A stretch of 64,000 bases of DNA from NCBI GenBank assembly GCA_964059195.1, contig CAXKWD010000006.1, forward strand, positions 16,112,530-16,176,529, given 5' to 3'. The notes under the pieces are model-generated. The model was not told the origin of the DNA. It searched no databases and saw nothing but the letters and a program-made list of their open reading frames with translations. Positions within the stretch are counted from its first letter, which is position 1, and every line of letters starts with the position of its first letter. Made by a program: the position numbers and the translations under genes. The DNA comes from Ectobius pallidus (lineage: Eukaryota; Arthropoda; Insecta; Blattodea; Ectobiidae). Of the stretch, positions 34,774 through 46,654 are shown piece by piece.

Positions 34774-35874
34774 TATGGGAGTTCTTTGGGTGGTTATTAA
34801 GTGGGAGTTCTTTATAGCTCGTTAGTTTACTTGCATAAATATTCACTACTTAATATGTTGGGCGCCAGGTTATAAAACCAATATGTATTTCCAGATCCGA
34901 CGAATCTAGGCTCAGCTCACGGTAGAATCACACACCTCTTAACTCTAGGGCTATGGCATTTTACATACTGAACAACTGCGGGAAATTTAGAGAATTGTGT
35001 TGTGATATAACTACTTTTATTTGTGAAAACGGAATACATCAAACTATTTTACAGTAGTCCTTAATCTAACAATTGTTTATTAGAGTGAGCTCGTCTTACA
35101 CAGGCCAGTAATCTAATAATTCACTTAATATGACAGACGATTAGATTATAATTCGCGTACTCTCTGAATGTGTTTTTTTTTTGTTGATGACTGATTACAA
35201 CTCGCGTACTCGCTGAATGTGTTTTTATGTTGAAGACTTATCTCTCCGAGTTCCGACAGACAATTCTTAAGAGTTTATGATTAGGACACGTTGAAGACAT
35301 TCTGAATATTTATTGAAGACTTCTCTACAACTTATTGAAGACTTGTTCACAACTTACTGAGAGCTTTTTTACAACTAACTTTTTGATATTTTCACATAAC
35401 TCTAATATGTCTAAGCGGCATATTAGGTATTCTCTTATTGGTTATAATCCATTGGTACATTTTACCTAGGAATATAAACAATAAGATCCTATTGACTCAC
35501 AGAACATAAGTCTCGCCCACTCTAGTTACTTTCTTTGTCATTTTTATTACATAGTATTTTTGAGGTTCCCCCAGGTTTCTAAAATGAGTGGCGTGATGAC
35601 GCTACGCTCAGAGTTCATAGCCTCTAACGGGACATTTGATCCCTAATAAAACTATCCATCACAAAACTGTCTGCTGTATTTTGCACAGCTATTGATTCTT
35701 CAGTTTTGTGTTTACTTTTTATTACCCCAATATCCTGCAAACTTACCCTCTGCTAAATGTAATACTGGCATTAGCTCTCCACATGACTATGCTTTATACT
35801 TATTCATTATTTATTTCAGATATCTTAAGTTTAATTCCTACTATTAATTCTTTACACTGGTAATTTTCGCCACA
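34774..35874 (-). repeat. Gypsy 5' LTR
   Basis: 1101 bp, about 99.6 percent identical by eye to 22581-23680, followed by AAGG. Confidence 0.92.
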
Positions 35875-36102
35875 AAGGGTAGAGTACCCACAAAGAAAAG
35901 AGTGTTGAGAGATGTCCTTAAACAAAAGAATTTTCTTCACATACTGCATTATATCTTCATTTATTTTGCAAAAAGTTAAAATAGGAAGATAGAAAAGTTT
36001 AGAGAATGCTTGGAAAAGTTGTCCTGCTGGGTCTTCTATCATCATCTTCTTCAACTTGCTCATACACTTGTCTTTCACACCCTCTACAGGCACTTGAAGC
36101 AA
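35875..36102 (-). pseudogene. Exon candidate interrupted by the gypsy element
   Basis: On the minus strand TTTGAGATTTTAG, with a pyrimidine-leaning lead, looks like a splice acceptor, and the frame opens right after it at 36102 with no ATG. It encodes PVEGVKDKCMSKLKKMM, DPAGQLFQAFSKLFYLPILT and ILLFKDISQHSFLCGYSTL, then reaches the gypsy LTR. Skipping gypsy and one AAGG, the same frame continues through 22576-22552 to a CAGGTAGTG donor, about 250 nt in total, a normal exon length. The helical, Leu-rich sequence could belong to an armadillo/HEAT-like protein, but I do not recognise it. It could also be part of a pseudogene. Confidence 0.4.
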
Positions 36103-36109
36103 CTAAAAT

Positions 36110-38600
36110 CTCAAAGAGTCTGAGAAAATCCAGTCATTTCATTCTAATTAAGCGTATTTTTCATGGTTTCGCTATTATTTCGTTCAAACGCCATAATTTT
36201 GCTCTAATAAGTTCATTTCGCGACATGATTCATATCAAATTAACGAGATGAAATTACAGTAAACTGTTTAATCTGATGTAAATAGGGCTAGAACTGTTTA
36301 CAGTGTTACTGAAACATGTGTTGGCATTAAATGAAAACCCATACATCTCCTGCATCTTCGTTATTATTCAGTTTAGATTGTTACACTGTCAAGAATTCCA
36401 TAAGTAATTTATACATATTCATTCATTGGTTTCTTTATATGTGTAGGCTTCCAGGTTATAGCAGTGGCTTATATAATAGTTTTTACTCATTATGTCCGTT
36501 TATATTATAAAATTAAACATTTAATTGTACACAATCATAGCCCTAGCTTCCTGTATAGCAAATCAGAGCTGTAATAAACAGGTAATAATATTTATAACAA
36601 TGATGATAATAACAACAATAATGGTAATAACAATATTGTGTCGTTAGGGTTGCCGTACTGTTCCTTTATGGTCATCATGAATTTCTCATTTCTCTTGATT
36701 AACAAAGACATATTCCAAAGTGGCAGAAATAAAGATGTAAACGTCTCAAGAAAAGTTGATGTAACAATCTGCCAATATTAAAGTAAGAAATGTTTTCAAC
36801 TTTGAAAGAAATTCTGCTGTTATTTTATACGCAATAAGTGGCATTGTACATTATTCAAATGAGGGTCTTTTGTGCACTGAAAAGGTAAAGAGAGTTTTAT
36901 TTAGAATATTAAGGACATAATTATCTCAGACGTTTCTTGACTTTAAATTTAATCTTTGCTAATGATCGCCTAGAGGGGCGGCTTTATACTTCTTTCCTCA
37001 AGCATCGTAGAGATCATGTTAATTAAAAGCCGTCAAGAAAGAATAGAGATAAGTAATCGAAGATAATAAATGCAGACGAGAGCTGCTGCTTGGAAACACT
37101 GGAGATCACCACTTTTCATTACAACACAGTTACATGATATAAGTGACTTAGGTAAAATTTAATTGAGGAGCGTTTTTTACATACTCGATTTATACAGTAG
37201 GCTACTAGCCGTCACATACATTAAGTTTGTAGATGGTTGATCGGGAGAATGGGAGCTGTGCTGTTTGTGGGGGAGATGGGCACAATCACCGTGATAAGCT
37301 GATAAGTAGAACAAAAAGTAAAAAAACGGAACTTTAGATTTTCTTCCTAAATTGTTGAATTGTAATTAGAAGCAAAGTCAATCAAAACATGTACCGGTAC
37401 TGATATTCTAATCACAGGGAAGTTTATATTTCTAATACTGACTAAACACAGTCTTATCAGTCGAGGCAAGATAAGTTTCTTAAATAGGAACTCAACTCAA
37501 ATCCGTTGGCAAAAAGCGAGATTTAGTGGAAATGCATGCCCACTGCGTAATAATAAAAAAGGTTAACGCAATGCCTAAATGAGGCAAAAAGTTGGGTAGA
37601 GAAGGTTGAAGTAGTAAGGAGAGGAAAAGTTAAGAGAGAGGTTAGTTGAAGCGATGGCCTGTACAGAGGCTAAAAGAGGCCTGTGGAGTGGTGACGCTCT
37701 GTCTTGGAGAATGGGGTTTTGATATGTTTTGTGCGTGATCTTGCGATATGGGGCTAGAAGAGAAAGAAATATAGTGTTGTTAAATGTTCGATATAAGTGG
37801 TCAAGTAAGGAATGAATGCCATGTAGCTAAATGTGGTCCATGAAGGAACGTGAAAGCAAAATTAAATAAGGAAGTTTGGAGGTAAAGGATAAGAAGAATT
37901 TGTCTAGGAAACAGAAGCTAAGTTTGGCAAATAAATAATTAATTAAAATTAAAGTTGAAATAAAGTCGTAGGAATGAATTAAACTAGTTAAAGGAGAACT
38001 AAAAAGAATGAAATAGAGAAAAGGAAAAGAAAGAAAGAAAGAAGAAGAAAAATAAAAAAGAGAACGAAAACTATGATAAACCATAGTAAAACTTGAGGTT
38101 AGGGGTAGAGATTCAGGCGGCCAATGCAGAAAGTTATAAGAGTGAGTGAATGTAAATTATATTGAATGTATGTATTGAAGTGTCGAAAGAAAAATTGGTT
38201 TAGTTCAAGTGAAAAGGCAAACACATGAAACTTATTTAGATGATAAGAAAGGAATAATAATTTGTTAAATAATATTTGGTTCTTAAAATGAGAAAGAGGA
38301 AATGAAAAGGTGTTTTCATCAGAAGTAGTGAAATAAAGAGAGAAAATATAATCACCATAGTGGAAAATAGGAGTAGGTAGAATGTACATTAAACAACACG
38401 AAGCTAAGATTACTTGATCTTCATAAGATGCTGAAGCGTAGAAGTAAAAGTGAACCTGTAATACTACAGATAAATACCAAAGAAGATGGAAGGATTCATC
38501 CCCAGGGAGAATAGTTAGGCATACATATAAGCCAGATCGTATTTCTTTGTCTTGTCACAGAATCTTTTTACTTTCTCGCATAAACGTAGTATGGAGAAAG
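36110..38600. other. Anonymous AT-rich DNA with purine-skewed part
   Basis: No gene is supported. From about 37590 to 38490 the plus strand is strongly A/G-rich, with a nearly pure purine tract at 37995-38080 (GAAAGAAAGAAAGAAGAAG); open frames on the opposite strand there are a consequence of the skew. Short AAT/AAC repeats occur near 36590-36640. Confidence 0.4.
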
Positions 38601-38639
38601 TGTTGTGATCGTGACAAAAAATCGAAATCGAGATCTTCT

Positions 38640-39040
38640 TCTGTAGTCATCAGTTTTACAATTGGTTTGATGCAATTCTCCAGTTCCTCCTATCTTGAGT
38701 CAGTCTATTCATGTCAAGGCCCTACCTATTTTATACAATCAAAATCGTAAATAATCTGTTTTTCATATTCTAATCATGGTCTTCCCTTATAATTTTTCCC
38801 CTCTGTTGTTCCTTCTAATATAGTATGTGCCCCACTACTCTGGCCCTTCTTCTAATGAGTTCGTCCATGGACTTTTTGCTCCTCTATTCTTCCTAAGACC
38901 TCTTCGTTATACATTCTGTCAGTTCACCTGATTTTCAACATTCGTCTATAGCACCAAATCTCAAAACCTTGTATTTTATGCCTTTCACTTTTTCCTAAAG
39001 TCCAAGTCTCACTGCCATAGAGTGCTATGGTCAGTTTTTC
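38640..39040 (-). pseudogene. LINE reverse-transcriptase C-terminal relic
   Basis: The minus strand reads TIALYGSETWTLGKSE, then FEIWCYRRMLKIR, then EEVLGRIEEQK and finally NRLTQDRRNWRIA, with several stops and shifts between. This order is the end of many arthropod endonuclease-reverse transcriptase LINEs (SETW box, WCYRRMLKI, EEVLxRI, DRxxWR). It is a different family from the TAAG-tailed LINE at 6800. Confidence 0.75.
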
Positions 39041-39049
39041 TACAAAAAT

Positions 39050-41410
39050 GACTTAGAGGGTACTTTCAATTTTTTTAGGCTATCTCCATTACACTGGGCG
39101 ATACATGGAAACTTAGCACAGTCAACTTGTAGAGAAAATTAAAAAGAACAGTTTTTGTTAAATACATTTCTTTATAAAATTAATAGATATCAAGATAAAA
39201 ACGAAATAACATGACTTAAATGCGAATTTCAGAATATACATTTTGATTAAAATATGAATATTCTTCTGTTGTCCATAGTAACAGGAAAACTATAATCTAA
39301 TTATTTAATGTAGTCAGTTTACCACAGTCGTAATGGACAAACCAAAATCAATTAGATTGAGGTGGTGTAGGGTAACAGGGAAGAGGTCCTGGGTTCAATC
39401 AAACCTTGTGGCAACCCAAATTTACCAGTTGGCTCTTGTAATAATTCATTCGTGCAGCATTTGCTTCTATTGTTCGGCTATAGCTCAATGTATCCTGCAT
39501 TTTTCCCTTTGAGATTGAGTAACCATGCTAACCCCAAGTTATTGTTGTTGTTGTTATTATTATTACTATTATTATTTCACGGTAAAAGCATTGAACATAA
39601 AGATCGACCCGTTCTAGTTACTTGTTAGTTTCATGAGAGGGTAATAAGTAAAATTTAATTGTCTGTGTAATTAACTTTTTTTCTGTGCTAGCCTTTAACA
39701 CCTATATGCGAGAACGTTTGTGCAACATATTTTTGCACCATTTATTTCTTTTCTACTTCGAATCATTTCTTTTGAATCAACTTTAAATTTGTAATTATTC
39801 TGAATGACGGGGTCCGCGGGCAAAGAGAGTTAAGCCCACCATCCTAAAAAATTGAGATATGCCCATAGAGTAGTAGATAAAAATGTTCTCTACATTTGTG
39901 TTAAGTCCAGTAAGTCATATTCACAAACGTATGATAGTTATGGACGTGTGCCTCATGGGTTTGTCCATCTCTAAAGCTATGTTGGGCTGGTACAATGTGT
40001 TAAGTCACTCTAATTCTCAGTAACAAGAAAGTGGACTTTATTTTTGTACTTAATTTAATCGGTCACTTCTACATTACCATTCCCGCGTCTTTGCATTCCA
40101 TCTGTGGCCCATAGGACACGATTATGAGTAAATTTTCCTCAGAACAAAAAAACAGACGTAATAATATTATAAAAATCTCAGTGTAGAAAAGGGTATTGTA
40201 CTTATAAAAGAAGCTTTTCAGCACTCTGTATTTCAAATGATCAAGACGTACGTTGTAAGTCAGTTGAGTGAGATGTTATGATACGAGATTAAAAAAAAGT
40301 TATTGTACTGACGAAAGTTACGACGATAAGTATAGAATCGTCGTTTAATTTCGTGAATGTTAGTAATAATTAAATGGAATTCTACTTTCCGAGATATTCT
40401 TCACAATATGTGTAGTGAAGCTTTATAAACCTCGTACAATAATAAGTAGATCTATAATGTTAATGGAACTAGCCGGTGTAATTAAAAAGCATTAACTTAA
40501 ACGAGAAAAGTATAACAGTTTACTTTCTTATGAAAGTTCTGTTATGGTTGAAGGATCTGGTGACTCTGTTAGGATCCACGTGCACTGGAAATCAATCAAT
40601 TATCATGGCAGGCTATTCCAAAAACTTTGGAGAGGAATATAAAGAATATTTAGTGAACAGAAGAATTTAAGTAAGTAGAATGTTAATGATTGCACCTTTG
40701 CAATAAATATAACTACAGGTTTGGATTATCTCAAGATAAATTCGTTGTTCGATTATTTATCTTGATGAAAACGTGACGTCTCGCCGTATTAGCTATGATA
40801 ATAACCTATATATTACTGTGGAATTATATTTTTATATGATTAATAGTGCAAGCAAATAAATTTACTGGGTGAGTCAGCTTCCCCTTGTGCAACCTAAGCG
40901 TCTGGAGTACTCGGTCATAGCCTAAAAAATTATATACAGCATAGATATATCACATGTATCTAAGCTCTGAACAAGGTTGCATTTTGTAAAGTGTCCTTGC
41001 GGGTGTCTTAATTGAAATAAAGACAAGAGGAATTCATATCTGTGAATACGTCAAGTCTTTTTGGAGCATAAAACCTGTATCTCTTCTCCTAAAGAAAAAT
41101 TTCAATACAATTTTTACGAAGACTATTCAACTCATACGCCGCGAGTTTGATATTAACCAATAACGTTTAGCTATTCCTCGGATATAGACCAATCACGGCT
41201 GTTTATCTTACAATATTCTTGTAGGAATCGCGAGGATATTGTTTTATCACGATAAAATCGTCTGCTCGTTACTGGCGACGCAAGTATCAGTGTGCAGTGA
41301 TTAATAGTCCGATGCTGCCACTAAGCGGCACGAAAACAGATTATTTTATACAACATAACATGTTTGAAAATTAAAATAATAGAAATGTACATTGATTAAG
41401 AACAGAATTC
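39050..41410. other. Anonymous DNA with a tRNA-like patch
   Basis: At 39357-39405 GGTGGTGTAGGGTAACAGGG followed by GTCCTGGGTTCAATC resembles A and B boxes of a SINE head. A GTT/ATT simple repeat is at 39541-39580. GTTTGTGCAACAT at 39717 and the sequence after it resemble 45975-46030. No gene was found. Confidence 0.4.
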
Positions 41411-41416
41411 CGATTC

Positions 41417-41495
41417 GGTGCAAGCCAGTTCGTGTGCTTTTATTCTGTTCTGCTGTTAGCTTACTTGAACGAAGTTAACTATGTCTTACTATCCT
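41417..41495 (+). repeat. Interspersed repeat, copy 1
   Basis: It shares GTGCTTTTATTCTGT and AGTTAACTATGTCTTAC blocks with 45820-45885 in the same orientation. Confidence 0.6.
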
Positions 41496-41556
41496 TGGTA
41501 GTATTGATTACACAATGGTAGCTTGAATCGATTCATGGATGGTTGATTCACAGTAT

Positions 41557-42760
41557 TAGTCCAGACAATAAAGTTAGAAAAACAACAAGTAGAACAAAAA
41601 ATCGTGTAGTTTTGAAATTTAGCAGAGTTGACGGAGGGACTGTCCTGAACAATATACTAAAGTCTCCGTGGGTGGTGGTGAGCGGGGGAGAGGGGGGCCC
41701 GCAGAAGTTCCCTTTGTTAGGTTTTACGCTTATATCTAAACAATGGTGCATCGTAGAGGAAAATATTTTATACACAAAATTAAAGCAGATAAAATTTCCT
41801 ACAAGTCTGATACCACACAATTTTTCTATTTCAAATAGTTTTCGAGACATCCGGCAGCGAAAATAGCAAATTTTCGAAAAAGCTCTTTCACCTCGCGCTT
41901 TTGGACACACTTTGCATTCTAGCGCTTCTGCCCTTAGGTATACACCAATACTCTAATAAAAGAAGTTGTAGGGAAATAAATTAACTTCAAAATGAATAGT
42001 CATTTGTTATTTTTTCTTCAAATGTTCAAAAGTTATAACAATTTAAGTTTCGGACAAATTTCGAGATTTTGAAAGAAACCGTACATTGCATGTTCTCTAT
42101 ATTTAAGGGTTATATCTTTGTATTTAAGCTGTATTTTATGTATTTCCACTTGTTTCATGATGTAAATACACGATATAAAGCTTACATACAAAGATATAAG
42201 CCCTAAATATAGAGAAAGTGCGATGTACGGTTTTCTTTCAAAATCTCGAATTTGTCCGAAAATTAAAATTGTTATAACTTTTGAACATTTGAAGAAAACA
42301 TAACAAATGAATATTCGGTTTAAAGTAAATATATTTCCCTACAACTTCTTCCATGAGAGCATTGCTGTATACCTAAGGGCTGAAGCGCCAGACGGTAAAG
42401 TGTGTCTAAAAGCGTGAGGTGAAAGAGCTTTTTTAGAAAATTTGCTATTTTCGCTGGCAGATATCTCGAAAACTATTTGGAATAAAAAAATGTGTAGTAT
42501 CAAACTTGTAGTAAATTTTATCACCTTTAATTTTGTATATAAAAACTTTTCCTCTACGATGGACCATTGTTTAGATATAAGCGTAAAACCTAAAAAAAAA
42601 AAAAAAAATAATAATAAAAAACCTTCTGCGGGGCCCCCTGGCCACGCTCACCCCCACCCTCGGGGAGTTTTAGTATGTTGTTCAGGACAGTCCCTCCGAC
42701 AACTCTGCCAAATTTCAAAACTCATTTATTTCTTCTATTTTTCGTTCGTTGCCTGGACTA
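41557..42760. mobile_element. Large palindromic (foldback) element, 1204 bp
   Basis: Two arms of about 590 bp (41557-42143 and 42168-42760) are inverted copies around a centre near 42155. Matching landmarks: TAGTCCAG ends, GGAGGGACTGTCCTGAACAA, TTAGATATAAGCGTAAAACC, CGAAAACTATTTG, CTACAACTTCTT and CTCTATATTTAAGG. The flanks share TAT (41554-41556, 42761-42763). The right arm has an A-run at 42593-42608 that the left lacks, and the arms differ at scattered positions. No coding frame is believable; long open frames in both arms mirror each other. Confidence 0.85.
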
Positions 42761-42763
42761 TAT

Positions 42764-44630
42764 GCCGTGACTTCACGACTGTTAGTTTTGTTTTTATACA
42801 ACAAAGCAGGCCCACTAATTATTATTTATATGATCCATTACATTTTATTCATGGAATAGTCTCAATAAATCCAACTCGAGTTGACGAGTTGCACAAAATA
42901 AGTTCGCTCCTGTTGAGCAGGCGCAAATCTATCGATAAACTCGTCAAATCTCGTGGATTTACCTATGATAATATAATTGTGTTGTATTTCCTCTTCCTGT
43001 TCTCTAATGAGGAAACAGATTATTCATTACATCTTTAAAAGATGATACTATGTCATTTCATGACTGATATTCCAATAGTATATGCGGAAAATAGAACTAT
43101 TGTTTCTTGTCTGTCCGATAAGATAGAGGACCCCAAAAATCAACCAATCAGAGTTCATCTTCCCTAGGCTATGATGAGGTGAGCTTATTCAATATATCAT
43201 TACTCTTTTTTCTTTTCTTCATATACTCGTAATTTCCCTCAAATGGGGATGAATGATACCCGACCTTTTCTTTTCACAAAAACTATCTTTCTTAACTGAT
43301 CGTAAGGGCTTACATTGTGGGCTCCTTTCTAATCTTGAAAACAACCCGGCTCTCGATATAATACATTATGCATTTTTTAAAGAAGAGTCTGAACGATAGT
43401 TACGTGAAAACGACCTTCTAAATATCAGACCTGTTCATTTGTAAGAAAAGATTTCTGTGACCTTGTCAAGCTACCTTTACACAAAAACTAACCCCTTTCG
43501 GGAGAAAATCAGTTGTAGATCATGTACGGCATTAAGTGTAACACCCTATGATTTTTTAATTTCGAAAAATATATTTTAACTGGATGGAAGCAATATTTGG
43601 GTTGAAAACCACCCTCTCGTCACGGGATGATTGATAGATGGTCACAAGTTCTTAATTGCATCACCTATCCAATGTAACAATAGATCTTAAAAACTACATT
43701 AAAGTTTATTCCTCGAAAACTATCACTTTAGTTAGGTAAACATTCATTCATTGTACAACATTTCCGTTATTTCTCTTGTTGACAATATTTATGGGTATTA
43801 GTTAGGTTGATTCAAGGTTGTCATGCAGTTTTCTGTTTTACCGACCTATCACTCATTTTGGGCCTAACTTTGTTTGGGGGTTGGAGGCGGTTGGTCTTGC
43901 ATCATTCTGAGGAGTAGGTGGTCCAAGGGAAGTAACTGAAGACAGGGCACCGGTTTCTGGTCATGTAACAACGCCAGACGTCGGCAGACTATGATCGAGT
44001 GGTTACTACAATGGAGTTTCAAATTATCCATGTAAAATTTGTGGACAAAATGGGGTCTAGCAAGTTTTCTCGGGCTGCTCCTATTTCTCCAGCCCTATAT
44101 GATTCCAGTGTTGCTCCATTCATACAATTTTATGACCATTTGGTTGCGATAAAGGCATTATTAATACAGCGTTCAATTGATTATAGATATGATAAGGCAT
44201 GACAAAACCAATTAGGCTTCATAATCTGAAATATTCAGTAGGACTGAGCTGCGACATGTTAACCGTGAAGCAAACATGTCGGAAATAACTTGATATTACA
44301 AGGGACTGAATCAGTATGCACGTAGCTTTCTTATGTGCTTTGAAGGGAAGTTTCCAATTCGATATGTGCTATGTTTGACATTATCTAGCCGAATACCACT
44401 TTTGTCTATTTTCACTTTAGGAATTTAATTTTTTTGTAATCAGATTATTGTCCGGATTCTATATAATTATCATGACAAGATAAATTCGTTAAGTTCAATT
44501 AAATTATCTGTAGGAGGGAATCGTGTTGTACAAAACTAACTACAAAATAGAATTTGTTGTCCATTGTGCGGAAGATGTGACTTTTCAATTCGAAAAGCAG
44601 TAGAATGTTTTTGAGAGTTTGATTGAGTCA
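42764..44630. other. Anonymous DNA
   Basis: No recognisable gene or element ends. A 67-codon frame at 43999-44202 has no family signature. Confidence 0.4.
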
Positions 44631-44645
44631 CAGTAGCTAACGAAG

Positions 44646-44943
44646 GTCCGCCGGCGTGGTCTTGTGGTTAGCATCGCTGACTATAGATCCGTCCGCCCGG
44701 GTTCGATTCCCGGTACCTCCTCGGATTTTTCTGAGGTAGGGAGGTCTGGTAGGGGTGCACTCAGCCTCGTGATTCCAAATTGAGGAGCTACTTGATAGAG
44801 AAGTAGCGGCTCCATTAACGGCCGTGGGTGTCGGCATGCTGACCACATGCCCCCCAATCCTGCCATCTGCCTACGGGATATGACGCAGCGGTCGGGTGGT
44901 AGGCCAAGTCTCTCCAGGGATGTAGCGCCACGGAGTTTAGTTT
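44646..44943 (+). mobile_element. tRNA-derived SINE (298 bp) with 14-bp target duplication
   Basis: The head contains an A-box-like TGGTCTTGTGGTTAGCATCG and a B box GGTTCGATTCC, with CCCGG arms around the B box. A conserved body follows with GAGAAGTAGCGGCTCC and TGCTGACCACATGCCC, and the tail is TTTAGTTT-like. The flanks are an exact duplication AGTAGCTAACGAAG at 44632-44645 and 44944-44957. The family, with its AAGTAGCGGCTCC and GACCACATGCCC boxes, appears widespread in insects. It should have been transcribed by RNA polymerase III and moved by a LINE in trans. Confidence 0.9.
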
Positions 44944-44957
44944 AGTAGCTAACGAAG

Positions 44958-45570
44958 AGAAGATGAGTTGGAAATTCTACTTGCTTTTGTGTTGTCAGTC
45001 AACTGCAATATCACTACACATCAGTAAAATTCTCATTATTATGGATCAGTCTGTGGAAAGTGTTGTCATAACAACGCAGCTGTACCAACTCCACGGCCTG
45101 CATTACAAACAGAGCGCTGACTTCATTAGTGTACATTCTAAACATTTAACCAAGAAATGTAATGACACGCTCCTCATACATAGCCAGTGTCCAATCAGTT
45201 TCCTATTAATTCATTTAGCAACACCAGTCTCAATTTGTGCAAACACGTCTGACTTCACAAGGCTTGTACAAAACAAGTTCTAACTTAGAATTAGTCGTGT
45301 ACAAACCATCAGTGCAGTATTCGAGAAAGTTGCGAAGAGTGAAATTTCCTTCATGTAAGTAAGACATTGTGTGACATTGCCAGAACATACGTAACCGAAA
45401 AATACAATTTACTTTCTATTATATTTTTCCTACGGTATGGGTCTATACGTTATGGTACGGGTAAAAAATAGGGTTACCAACTGTCCGATTTTCAACCTAA
45501 CAGTCCGGGTTTTAAATAATTACTGTGGTGCATGGCAAAATTCTGGTTTTACGGCACCTCTTTATATAAA
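44958..45570. other. Anonymous DNA
   Basis: A 106-codon frame at 44963-45283 opens 20 bp after the SINE (MSWKFYLLLCCQSTAISLHI) but lacks any recognised domain; I treat it as chance. Confidence 0.35.
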
Positions 45571-45574
45571 GTAT

Positions 45575-45745
45575 ATACCTATTTATTAAGTGCCAAAATG
45601 GTACTGTATGCGCTTATGTGGGGACGGGAAAATGTCTGTCCGTCTGTCTGTCTGTCAATCCGTGTGTCTGTACGCGCGATAACTCAAATACGCTTTATCG
45701 GATTTTCGTGAAACTTGGTATACGCATTTATAACGTCCAGAATAA
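45575..45745 (-). repeat. Interspersed repeat module, reversed copy
   Basis: The reverse complement has the order CGTTATAAATGCG, AAGTTTCACGAAAATCCG, TATTTGAGTTATCGCGCGTA, an ACAGACAGACAGAC tract and TTGGCACTTAATAAA, as in 2523-2790. Confidence 0.75.
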
Positions 45746-45819
45746 AAACACATTACATTGTAAAATATAATTTGTTGGGAAATTGAAACAATATAAATCT
45801 CCAATGAATGAAAACACAA

Positions 45820-46035
45820 TTTCAATTTGGTGTGCTTTTATTCTGTCCTGCTGATAGCTTACCTGAATGAGGTTAACTATGTCTTACATGAACCATTTGT
45901 ACGTTTCTCTCAAGATCAGCAGGTCTGGAGGTTATACAATTATTTTTGAATGGTACCATGTAAGTTATATGTGACAAAGTTTGTGCAACATGTCTTGTAC
46001 CGTTTATTTTCTTGAGGTTCGTTCATGAATCATGA
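45820..46035 (+). repeat. Interspersed repeat, copy 2
   Basis: 45820-45885 matches 41417-41495, and the following GTTTGTGCAACATG part resembles 39717-39770. These look like pieces of one larger, poorly preserved repeat family. Confidence 0.5.
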
Positions 46036-46399
46036 CATATAATCTACTGTATGCGAAACGTGAATTTTCAATTGAGAGAGGCAATTATTTTAAAGAAAAT
46101 AAACATCATAATAAAAATATAACGCACAATATATTGATAGCCTACGTCTCCAATGACTCATTGTGTATAATAATACATTTAAGTAAAGTGGATAGTGACA
46201 ATCCCTCAGCTACATTATGTAAACATAAGCAGACAATATAGGCCTACCAAATAAATTGTACAAAACTGCGTGTAAATCGGATAATTGAAGTGCTAATTAT
46301 TAGCGTGCAGACAGACTGATCATGCGTTTTAAGAATTAATCTTTTATTTTATCTACTACTTTATGAAATTGCACGATTAGATTATTTCCAGGCAACGAT

Positions 46400-46510
46400 T
46401 ATAATTGTTTATATAATATAATATAAATATTATATAATAATATATAATATAATATCGATTTATATAACCGATTATAATCGTAATAATAATTATTATTACT
46501 TAATTACTTA
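46400..46510. repeat. AT-rich palindromic microsatellite
   Basis: ATATAATATAATATAAATAT runs and the inverted pair CGATTATAATCG are visible; it is probably simple-sequence DNA. Confidence 0.6.
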
Positions 46511-46607
46511 CTTACTCAATGGCAAAAGAAAATTCCTAAGCAACCTAAAGGAATGTTATCTATTTTATGGAACCCGAAGTTTCGTTGCCGCGCTTACCTG
46601 AGTTTTA
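46495..46607 (-). mobile_element. 3' end of the TAAG-tailed LINE, truncated copy
   Basis: The reverse complement reads CTTCGGGTTCCATAAAATAG, then ATAACATTCCTTTAG, then TTGCCATTGAG and TAAGTAAGTAAT, as in 7105-7200. Only the last 110 bp of the element are present, a typical extreme 5' truncation. It abuts a (TTA)n run at 46608-46652. Confidence 0.75.
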
Positions 46608-46609
46608 CG

Positions 46610-46652
<43 letters not shown>
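46608..46652. repeat. (TTA)n microsatellite
   Basis: About 14 ATT units are seen. Confidence 0.9.

Positions 46653-46654
<2 letters not shown>

Larger units (their letters stand above)
22581..35874 (-). mobile_element. Gypsy-type LTR retrotransposon, host of a nested copia
   Basis: It is bounded by 1.1-kb direct repeats (22581-23680 and 34774-35874) and a 4-bp duplication AAGG (22577-22580 and 35875-35878). The coding strand is minus, so the right LTR is 5'. Order on that strand: gag (two frames), protease, reverse transcriptase, RNase H, integrase, which is interrupted by copia at 24911-29356, then the integrase C-terminus. No envelope frame lies between the integrase end (24205) and the 3' LTR. 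Two frameshifts disable it. Without copia the element is about 8.85 kb. Confidence 0.93.

Noticed and set aside
37827..38389. Minus-strand Phe/Ser/Leu-rich frames resembling membrane proteins
   Set aside because: They result from the purine-rich plus strand; no start context or family.
41543..43038. Frames of 61-198 codons on both strands
   Set aside because: They mirror each other through the palindrome at 41557-42760 and include homopolymer runs.
44637..44866. Two minus-strand frames (61 and 69 codons)
   Set aside because: They lie entirely within the tRNA-derived SINE.
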